Positions 1 to 6,326 of a stretch of 10,224 nucleotides of DNA are shown in pieces. A program made the translations under genes and the position numbers. The stretch is from Perkinsus olseni (Eukaryota; Perkinsozoa; Perkinsida; Perkinsidae): the NCBI GenBank assembly GCA_013115135.1, contig JABANP010000966.1, forward strand, positions 1 through 10,224. Reading direction: 5' to 3'. The notes under the pieces were generated by a model. The model did no database searches, was not told the DNA's origin, and saw only the letters and a program-made list of their open reading frames with translations. Positions within the stretch are counted from its first letter, which is position 1. Every line of letters begins with the position of its first letter.

Positions 1-114
1 GTCTTACTTTATACTTCCATGGAAATACTAGAAAAAGACTCAAACTCAGCGGGAGCAACAGAACCAGATAACTGGAGGAGATCAGTAGACGACCGATACG
101 GCAGTATTGCCACT

Positions 115-336
115 TCAACAGGGGATCTCAGCGTTTGAGCCGACCTCGTGGAGGTTGTGGCACTTCTTGTCTTCTCCACAATAGCTGAAGATGCAGTCGG
201 GACGCTCATCACAAATACGTTGGCAATGGTCTCCACTGGCGCGAAGGAGCTTATCGGCGATGACGAAGGCAGAGCCCGAGGCTTGGACGGAGTGGGCCAG
301 GAGGCAGATGATGGCGAGGATGGTGTAGACGAACAT
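115..336 (-). CDS. Small secreted cysteine-rich protein, PAN/Apple-like core
   Basis: This single-exon ORF of 73 residues reads from ATG at 336 to TGA at 115. An in-frame TTG at 366 would add ten residues, but the ATG directly precedes a good signal peptide (MFVYTILAIICLLAHSVQA) with probable cleavage near residue 19. The mature part of about 54 residues has six cysteines spaced C-x3-C-x5-C-x4-C-x5-C-x13-C. It includes the pattern CxxxC...DCIFSYC...KKC, which resembles the centre of PAN/Apple domains (known for binding proteins or sugars outside the cell). It is shorter than a full PAN domain of about 80 residues, so the family call is an inference. The protein is probably secreted or directed to a secretory organelle. 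It lies downstream of the lipase on the same strand. All three differences from the unit 2 copy within the ORF are synonymous, which supports real coding. Confidence 0.72.
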   Translation of the reverse strand: MFVYTILAIICLLAHSVQASGSAFVIADKLLRASGDHCQRICDERPDCIFSYCGEDKKCHNLHEVGSNAEIPC

Positions 337-938
337 CACTTTGCGGATCCGGAGAGGTAATTTCAACTATAAACGACAACTGCACCCTCAGGAAGAATCA
401 TGGGGATGATCACCGAGAGCGAAACATTTAGGTTTTCTACAACTGCATCCGACTGTCGCACGTAATGCTTTACCGGGATCAACAATGAACAATGGGCGGT
501 TTCAACAATGAACATGCAAAGATGAAACGGATAGAATGTCCCAATTACACAAAGGCGAGCGCCATAACCCTACCCGAGTAGCATGTTCGGGATTTCTGGC
601 GGCAGGCTAACCGCACACAAGCCAAGCTAACGTTATGAAGAGCGGCGCAGCCAGCCAGCTAACGGAAGCCATATCCTGACGAAGTTTCTGAATAGCCATG
701 CTAACGGAACAGCACCTGACTACCACGCTAACGACGCTCACCAGAGGCTGCCTCCAAAGATCGAGCGAACTCTCACTCTCACTCAACGCAACACTCATCG
801 AGTGAATTTTACACTCCACTCTGGTTGCCTCTCATGATGCGACATGAATGACTCGCAGGTGCGGTCAGTTGAAGATGTCGCCACGCAAACATAGAGACGT
901 ACACAAAATCTCGCCCTAGGCGCAGAAGTTGGTTGAAG
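337..938. other. Intergenic region between PAN-like gene and lipase end
   Basis: I find no supported gene here. Positions 367-630 differ from unit 2 at roughly one base in eight, with indels that break every long frame, so this part is probably unconstrained upstream sequence of the PAN-like gene. Positions 838-938 are identical in both units. The GCTAAC cluster lies at 606-733. A 70-codon minus-strand ORF at 607-819 is frameshifted in unit 2. Confidence 0.6.
606..733 (+). repeat. Cluster of five GCTAAC motifs
   Basis: GCTAAC occurs at 606, 626, 658, 700 and 727, spaced 20-42 bp apart, between the lipase 3' end and the PAN-like gene. The last four continue as GCTAACG. The motif resembles an intron branch site or a short factor-binding site. 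No exon structure surrounds it. Confidence 0.4.
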
Positions 939-2835
939 TCATCGTGTGGACATTTCATCATCCATGTACAGCGGCGCTGTTGGGTCGGTACCTGGCCCAA
1001 TAGTGCTCAAATCACACAGCACGAAAGCGGCAATGCTACCAGCCAACACCTTCAGCATGAACATCGCCAAATCACGACTACTCCAATAACAGGAGTGCGC
1101 GCTGATGATGCTCATCCGGTGCACTGAGTGGACGATGCCCTCCGTGGTGGACTCCTGCAGTATGTAGTCGACCCGGTGGCGTGTCTCTGAAGGTCAGACC
1201 GGCTCCGGCAAGGAGAAGCCGCCGCGCGGTCCGTACCCTCTTCTGAGCAGACCTCAGGGAGTGCGTCCTCGGGCGGCGGGTCCTCTGCAGTGAGACCGGA
1301 GAACATCATCTGTATCCACGACAACTGCCCCTTGGCGTCACTGATGTCACGTTGCCACAGTTTGTTCGACCTGAAAACATCACCAGAACGGTCAGCCTCT
1401 CCTCGACGGCCCACCTGAGTTCATTATCCTGCCAATGGGGCAACACCAACGGCTCCCGGGGATAATGCTCGGCCATCAGAGGGTCGAGCCGAAACGCTAC
1501 CGGGTCATGCGCATGGAATATGTTATACACATCCAGTCGACTTGGCAAGTCGAATCTTTCCTCAGCCGAATCATCGCTATTGGCGATGCTCAGGAAGACG
1601 GCCAAAGGAGACCCCCACAGAAAAAGACGATCTACTTCGAATTTCAACAGGTTTGGTTGCTTCCTCAGTATATCATGGATGATGACGCTTCCTAACGAAT
1701 GCCCAACTAGCGACACTCGGCTGCCAGCAAATCGCTGTGGGTTGGATGCTCTCAGATGTGAGACGGTTCCGTTGAGAAGCTCCGTCACAGTAGAGAGTAT
1801 CAGCTCCCTTTTGTCGGGTGTGATGTAATAAATAACATCAGCAATGGCCACATTAAGGAGCATTCGAGTGTCCCGATGCTGTTCACCGCCCGACCGAAGG
1901 GGCGTTATCTTCTCAAACATGCGCCTTTGCGAGTCACAGACGTGCCGCTTCCAATTGACCATTTCAATGTGGCAATCGACCTTCATAGACCAGAACCTGT
2001 CCAGAGCGTCGAATGGCGGAAGGGAAGATTCACCCACCAGTGAAGCCTGACGAACTCGAAGGTCTCCCTCATAACTTCGAGATTTCTATCCAGATTCTCA
2101 TCGTCTGTCCCCATGCCATGCACCACTAATATGATGTGATCGATTGAATCATGCCCACCGTTCATCCGCAGGGATGGGCCTGCGACCACCGGCCGTCCCA
2201 TCATGAGGCTTCCATCATCAATACCCGTTGCCATTCCGTTAGCATCAGCCTCGTCATCATCGGTCGGCTCCTTCTTCGAGTTCACCTCTGCAGCAGACAG
2301 GCTGCACAGAAGTGACCAGTAAGGATGGTACCAGCAGGCGGAGGGTGATACAACTCCTCCTTGCACCCCACAACCACCGACTCCAACTCGCAATCTGGGC
2401 TCGCCAAGTACTGACGAAGCAGCGAGACTATGAGATGAGCTGATGGGTGATCAAACACACGTCCTCCATCCAGTCCTCTGCTTCCGCTCCTTCTGTTGAG
2501 GTGTCGCTGGGAGGCTCAGTGCCTGGCCATAGCAACGATCAGGATTTGTGCCAGCGCGACTGGGATCGTCTAGGAACGCCTCCCAAGAAGAGCTGATCGG
2601 TATTCTTCAGACTAGCTAGTCCTCTACTCACCAGCCTGGTCATCGCAGAAGTCGATCAGCACACGCCTGAGATGATGATGGAAACATCACCATGCTCGAG
2701 CATCGGTTACCCTTCACGTAGTGGGTGGATAGACGCTACTTCGCGCGACCGTTGCAGGGTGATGACCATGAACGTGGAAAGCTCATGCAACTGTGATTGC
2801 GCGGACATGCCATGCGCTAATTCTGTGTAATGCAT
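939..2835 (-). CDS. DDHD-domain phospholipase A1-like hydrolase, eight exons
   Basis: My gene model has exons 2711-2835, 2632-2666, 2457-2569, 2332-2410, 2038-2287, 1415-1996, 1237-1370 and 939-1186. Seven GT-AG introns (44, 62, 46, 44, 41, 44 and 50 nt) all preserve phase and give 521 residues. Landmarks: an acidic linker at about 122-135; DHIILVVHGMG at 167-177; the nucleophile elbow GHSLG at 299-303 (Ser301); WGSPLAVF at 328-335; YNIFHAHDPVAFR at 358-370; RVDYILQE at 444-451; and HSCYW...D at 470-478. Asp365, Asp446, His470 and Asp478 fit the D-D-H-D set that names the family. Known relatives (PA-PLA1, DDHD1/2) are intracellular and cleave acyl chains from phospholipids such as phosphatidic acid in membrane traffic. 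Exons 4-8 are firm. Exons 1-3 and the start are less so: an ACACAG acceptor ending at 2823 would favour ATG at 2808, nine residues later. Confidence 0.85.
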
Positions 2836-3541
2836 GGATCAACCTAAGATTCCCTGTTATCGAGTTCTAGTGATCATGCTAACACGGTGGGAATGTTCCC
2901 TCGCACATCTAGCGGCACACGGCCAAGTTAATCGCGTCCTCCTGACTGAGCCGCGCACTGTTAGTCTGTCTCCAACTGTGCACATCGGAAGGCGTCCAAG
3001 CCGGAACCGTAAGCGTTGGACTATAAACTCACACACACCTGCTCTTCGGTAGTCATTCCCTGGCCGTTTGGTATTCAGTGCTGGACGTACTAACTTCGGT
3101 ATCTATTGCGTCACTGCTGGTCATAATACAGCGCACTCTCATCGAAGGGCGCTGCCGTCTTGCAGGTCGCTGGTCTCCTCCGCTCAGTTGCTACCGTAGG
3201 CCTCCCAACCCACGAGTCAAAGCATGCACGTTTCCCTCAGATTTTCCTGCCTTCAGCCGTACCATGCTCACTGTTCGGCGGTCGACACGCGGGAATATTG
3301 TTTTATTGTCTTCTGCTAGGCTCCAGTGAATCACCTTTGGACTGTTGTTGATTGATTGACATTAACCTGTCTTATAGTTATCTGTTTATTGCGTTGCCCG
3401 GTTTATATTTCCCTGATATCGGTACAACCAGCACTCCACCAACTCGTAGATACCAAAACTTCACCAACTAAAGTCACTACTACTGCAACGGAAACGGTTG
3501 CCGAAACGGCTAGAGTATGCCCATTAATTCACCCACACTGA
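2834..3541 (+). CDS. Tentative spliced gene for a hydrophobic membrane protein
   Basis: I recognise no family. The model joins 2834-2926, 2965-3008, 3053-3119, 3166-3325 and 3378-3541. All four introns are GT-AG (38, 44, 46 and 52 nt) and all junctions keep frame, giving 175 residues. The best-supported part is the last three exons. Intron 3120-3165 ends CCGTCTTGCAG and intron 3326-3377 ends CTGTCTTATAG, with a branch-like ATTAACC before it. The protein has hydrophobic stretches from LAVWYSV to SLLVAGLL and from GILFYCLLLG to YISLISV, then a Thr-rich tail. In the last two exons the copies differ by two synonymous changes and one Tyr/His. The gene would be divergent from the lipase, sharing its start region, and convergent with the gene ending at 3678. 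Doubts: flexible intron choice makes chance joins likely, and exon 2 overlaps the repeated element at 2962-3050. Confidence 0.3.
2962..3050 (-). repeat. Inverted dispersed element, copy A (upstream of lipase)
   Basis: Read on the minus strand, this segment contains a 24-nt block (3021 to 2998, core CCAACGCTTACGGTTCC) followed by CAGTTGGAGAC (2978-2968) and preceded by a GT-rich run with TTTATAG. The same parts occur in the same order on the plus strand at 4945-5040. TCCAAC and GTTGGA could pair across about 42 nt. It ends about 130-160 nt upstream of the lipase start, in the orientation of that gene, so a promoter or leader role is plausible. Confidence 0.6.
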
Positions 3542-3677
3542 AGAGCCCTATTCGAGTGTCTTGACAAATCAAACTTGGACTATCAATCTAATAGTGTCCA
3601 ACCCAGCTCGCACTGACACCGGTATCGCTTCCTCATACCTGGCAGGGGGCGATCGATTCTCGTAGCAGCCGATGGGC

Positions 3678-4307
3678 CTACCACTCCCTGTGTTCAACCT
3701 TCAATGCCTCGACACAGCGTTTTAGTATCTTTGCATCCGTTTCTGACGAGAGTTGACCTTTGTACCGCGACAAGCGATCGAGCAGCTCCGCGATGGAACT
3801 AGTCTGAAGAACCAACGCTAGACAGGGACGGCCCGAGACTGATGCCGACCAGCGTATCATAGTCGCCTCCGTCAAGCCGCTCGACCGTTTCGAGCCTCGC
3901 CACACAGCAGAGCAGAGCGCTGATGCAACAGTGCAATGTTGGGGACTTCCGGACCATCACCTGAGCCGACCCGAGCTGAGCCGGAGTGTGCCGAGGAATC
4001 TTCCTACCTCCTGAAGCACCGTGAGGTCGATGGCCGTATCCACTACGCTGGCCGATCTTGACAAAGCCTCTCCTGCAGCTCGGAGATATCGGCTGGCGAG
4101 AGTGAAGTCCTGAAGGGCCCAGGCCTGGAGAAGGGATCTACTCAGGGTCTTACTCCAGCTACGATCACTGACCCGGTGGATGGAGCGTAGGAGACGCAAC
4201 TGAGGAAAATTATCAGCCCGACCGTGAGCGACGAGATGGAACTTCTGGAGGTGGGCAGTTTGGGGCCCTAGTCGAACTTCCAGTGACTCCTCCTCAGTTG
4301 ACCTCAT
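3678..4307 (-). CDS. Unrecognised helix-rich protein, three exons
   Basis: The model joins 4008-4307, 3850-3960 and 3678-3803 (178 residues). Intron 3804-3849 (46 nt, ending GGTTCTTCAG) joins DYDTL to TSSIAELLDRLSRYKG in frame. For the other junction there are two adjacent alternatives. Intron 3961-4007 (47 nt) or intron 3920-3960 (41 nt) each gives an open frame, but removing both breaks it. The protein is rich in Leu, Arg, Ser and Ala with short amphipathic stretches (LLQAWALQDFTLASRYLRAAG, then SSIAELLDRL and AKILKRCVEALK). This hints at an alpha-helical repeat protein, possibly of the organellar RNA-binding type, but no motif proves it. The start is uncertain: the first ATG is at 4307, and the frame stays open further upstream without ATG. 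The first 35 or so residues vary between copies while the rest is nearly identical. Confidence 0.5.
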
Positions 4308-4428
4308 CCTCTTGGCGACCCTTGTAGGGTCTCTTATTGTTATGGGGATATCCTTTTCCAGGACACAGTAGACTTGCCGTCGTTCACTGCTACATTCCTT
4401 GAACCGTCTATCATTTATACTCAGGAAT

Positions 4429-4512
4429 ATGTTTTTCCTATTGCTCCTCTGGCGTGGTTGTGTTTTCAGTGGTGGCTGTTGTGGATGGAAGAAGACCCCT
4501 CAATATTTTTAA
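4429..4512 (+). CDS. Possible 27-residue hydrophobic/Cys micro-ORF
   Basis: The ORF runs from ATG to TAA and encodes a peptide beginning MFFLLLLWRGCVF followed by a Gly-Cys-rich stretch, like a short signal peptide or the first exon of a secreted protein. It sits in a 111-bp block (4406-4516) that is identical in both units, although flanking sequence differs by about 5%. The same block is 100-210 nt upstream of the minus-strand gene starting at 4307, so promoter or leader conservation is an equally good explanation. No downstream exon joins convincingly in both copies. Confidence 0.15.
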   Translation: MFFLLLLWRGCVFSGGCCGWKKTPQYF

Positions 4513-4944
4513 TAGTTGTTTTGCAACCGTAACGAGGTAACTACACGGTGTTGTCGTCAAACCTGTCGAAAGAAGAGTACGGCAAATCGGGAGCCAGCAA
4601 TGGGATCATCATCATCAGAAACCTCTGAGGTGAAGGCCTCAGCTGGGATTGGTGGATTGTTCGGAACCGCCCTGGTTCCTCCTCAAAGTTCATACGGTGA
4701 CAATCCTGAACAGCTGGAAAAGAGCGCTGAATGTATTTACTCTACCAGTCGAGACTCGACCGATTGACCTTGAATAAACGGTCTGACATTCGTAGGAAAA
4801 TTCAAGTTTTCGATACGACATGGATAAGTACATGGACAAGTAGTACGCCGCTTCGGAGAAGTACACCGATTTATAGAGCTACTTCCAATACCTATCCATC
4901 ACGATCATCTGAGCAGTCCAGTCAACATTCTTTTTGGTAGATAA

Positions 4945-5040
4945 CATTCTCTCACATCCGGCGTAGGTGTGTTTTTGTGGTCCAACGCTTACGGTTCCGG
5001 CTTAGTCAGACTCGAAGCCGAAGTGCTCAGTTGGAGACTT
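4945..5040 (+). repeat. Inverted dispersed element, copy B (upstream of micro-ORF)
   Basis: This is the second occurrence within unit 1. The 24-nt exact block is at 4980-5003 and CAGTTGGAGAC at 5028-5038, preceded by a GT-rich run as in copy A. It lies about 75 nt upstream of the ATG at 5114 and has the same orientation relative to that start as copy A has to the lipase. Similarity between the two is high at the blocks and weak between them, so they are old relatives and not recent copies. Confidence 0.6.
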
Positions 5041-5087
5041 TCTGTAGCGTCGACATGGAGTGCAACCAGACAGATTGCAATCAGGCG

Positions 5088-5113
5088 TAGGTAGTTGAGC
5101 TACCGTAGCTACC
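5088..5113 (+). promoter_or_regulatory. Conserved overlapping hairpins just before an ATG
   Basis: AGCTAC-C-GTAGCT (5098-5110) is a perfect 6-bp inverted repeat with a one-base centre. It overlaps a second possible stem, GGTAG (5090-5094) with CTACC (5100-5104). The two are mutually exclusive. The structure ends three bases before the ATG at 5114. It is unchanged in unit 2. Confidence 0.35.
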
Positions 5114-5230
5114 ATGGATGCGTCCTTCGCGGAAACTCCCTTGATTTCAACATCAACACTCATGCTGGCAGCATTCTATTTTTTATTCGATGCCGAAACT
5201 TCTTGTTCTCCGGCGGACTTTATTTCTTAA
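5114..5230 (+). CDS. Possible 38-residue micro-ORF with strong start context
   Basis: The ATG is in an excellent eukaryotic context (GCTACCATGG) directly after a conserved hairpin. The peptide has a polar N terminus, a hydrophobic centre (LMLAAFYFLF), then DAETSC, and ends at TAA at 5230. An upstream micro-ORF of 11 codons (5056-5088) ends just before it. Copies differ by Met/Val, Tyr/His and two silent changes. A 56-bp indel gives the copies different C termini, so only the first 31 or so residues are shared. It might be the first exon of a longer gene; I found no convincing downstream exon. Confidence 0.22.
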   Translation: MDASFAETPLISTSTLMLAAFYFLFDAETSCSPADFIS

Positions 5231-5272
5231 GATCTACGCGGAGTTTTCCTCTTCATCGGAGGGACTCTCCGG
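5208..5272 (+). other. Indel site between CTCCGG direct repeats
   Basis: Unit 1 has CTCCGG at 5208-5213 and 5267-5272. Unit 2 has only one CTCCGG (10099-10104) with two extra C bases before it, a net 56-bp difference. The missing segment has no GT...AG borders, so it is not a lost intron. Confidence 0.75.
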
Positions 5273-5506
5273 CAAATTCTACATCGATTCACCGAGGCCG
5301 ACCAATCTGCGCTATACTACATATAACTTTGTTCCACTCGTCACTCGACTGATAACTCGACAACATAGCATACAAACGAAACTCTAATTCACTCGTCTTA
5401 CTTTATACTTCCATGGAAATACTAGAATAAGTCAAACTCAGCGGGAACAACAGAACCAGATAACTGGAGGAGATCAGTAGACGACCGATACGGCAGTATT
5501 GCCACT

Positions 5507-5728
5507 TCAACAGGGGATCTCAGCGTTTGAGCCGACCTCGTGGAGGTTGTGGCACTTCTTGTCTTCTCCGCAATAGCTGAAGATACAGTCGGGACGCTCA
5601 TCACAAATACGTTGGCAATGGTCTCCACTGGCGCGAAGGAGCTTATCGGCGATGACGAAAGCAGAGCCCGAGGCTTGGACGGAGTGGGCCAGGAGGCAGA
5701 TGATGGCGAGGATGGTGTAGACGAACAT
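5507..5728 (-). CDS. Small secreted cysteine-rich protein, PAN/Apple-like core (copy 2)
   Basis: This is the unit 2 copy of the gene at 115-336 and encodes an identical 73-residue protein: N-terminal signal peptide, then six cysteines in the mature part. The three nucleotide changes are all at third codon positions (an Ala codon near the start of the mature protein and two Cys codons). The sequence just upstream, from about 5759 to 6020, is among the most diverged parts of the unit. Conservation thus stops close to the gene, as expected if the protein is under selection. Function is unknown beyond probable secretion. Confidence 0.72.
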   Translation of the reverse strand: MFVYTILAIICLLAHSVQASGSAFVIADKLLRASGDHCQRICDERPDCIFSYCGEDKKCHNLHEVGSNAEIPC

Positions 5729-6326
5729 TACTTTGCGGATCCGGAGAGGTAATTTCAACTATAAAACGACAACTGCACCCTCAGGAAGGAACATGGGGAT
5801 GGTCGCCGAGAGTGAAACATTTTGATTTTCTGCTACTCCATCCGACTGTCGCACATAATGCTTTAGCGGGATCAACCATGAGCAATGGGCGGTTTCAACA
5901 ATGAACATGCAAGGATGAAACGGATAGAATGTCCCAATTACACAAAGGCGAGCGCTACTGCCATACTCGAGTAAAATGTTTGGGACGTCTGGCGGCAGGC
6001 CAACCTCACACACGTCAAGCTAACATTATGAAGAGCGGCGCAGCCAGCCAGCTAACGGAAGCCATATCCTGACGAAGTTTCTGAATAGCCATACTAACGG
6101 AACAGCACCTGACTACCACGCTAACGACGGTCACCAGAGGCTGCCTCCAAAGATCGAGCGATATTCTCACTCAACGCAACACTCATCGAGTGAATTTTAC
6201 ACTCAACTGTGGTTGCTGCTCATGGTGCGACATGAATGACTCGCAGGTGCGGTCAGTTGAAGATGTCGCCACGCAAACATAGAGACGTACACAAAATCTC
6301 GCCCTAGGCGCAGAAGTTGGTTGAAG
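5729..6326. other. Intergenic region, copy 2 of 337-938
   Basis: It has the same layout as 337-938. A minus-strand frame open from 6013 to 5759 is interrupted by stops and indels in unit 1 and is therefore not counted as a gene. From 6226 onward the sequence is identical to unit 1. Confidence 0.6.
6019..6126 (+). repeat. Remnant of the GCTAAC motif cluster, copy 2
   Basis: In unit 2 the motif is intact at 6019, 6051 and 6120. It is altered at the other two positions (GCCAAC near 5999; ACTAAC near 6093), so the cluster is only partly kept. Confidence 0.35.

Larger units (their letters stand above)
4308..5113. other. Region upstream of the helix-rich gene
   Basis: No secure gene is present. 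It holds the 111-bp identical block at 4406-4516 with a micro-ORF, an open plus-strand frame around 4600-4767 whose differences from unit 2 are all nonsynonymous (one a stop), the inverted element at 4945-5040, an 11-codon upstream ORF at 5056-5088 and the hairpin at 5088-5113. Confidence 0.55.
1..5394 (+). repeat. Tandem repeat unit 1 (5.39 kb, gene-bearing)
   Basis: The sequence beginning GTCTTACTTTATACTTCC at position 1 recurs at 5395, and everything after it follows in the same order and orientation. The offset between copies is 5392 in the PAN-like gene, 5388 through the lipase, 4889-4895 after the 499-bp deletion in unit 2, and 4832 at the end. Unit 1 is the longer copy and carries the complete lipase gene. 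Overall identity by eye is in the mid to high 90s percent, but it varies strongly along the unit. Confidence 0.97.

Noticed and set aside
148..360. Plus-strand ORF over the PAN-like gene
   Set aside because: It is the antisense shadow of a gene with a signal peptide, and its differences between copies are nonsynonymous while those in the sense frame are silent.
366..374. ACTATAAAC shared by the PAN-like upstream region and 3020-3028, as a TATA box
   Set aside because: It is nine bases only, reads TTTATAG in the direction of the genes, and the first copy gains a base in unit 2. It is too weak to annotate.
607..819. 70-codon minus-strand ORF downstream of the lipase
   Set aside because: An indel in unit 2 (near 6170) shifts its frame, and it has no homology or signal I recognise.
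1520..1828. Plus-strand ORFs of 86-102 residues within the main lipase exon
   Set aside because: They are antisense shadows of the exon carrying GHSLG; the sense strand matches a known family across its length.
4600..4767. Plus-strand ORF starting MGSSSSETSEV, apparently a Ser-rich protein
   Set aside because: Every difference from unit 2 in this frame changes the amino acid, and one creates a stop (TGT to TGA). There is no sign of coding constraint.
4769..4775. AATAAA as a possible polyadenylation signal
   Set aside because: It is altered to AATACA in unit 2, and no supported plus-strand gene ends there.
5101..5113. Resemblance of ACCGTAGCTACC to the start of the dinoflagellate/Perkinsus spliced leader
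   Set aside because: Only the first seven or eight bases agree and the rest does not match, so it is not evidence for a spliced-leader gene.
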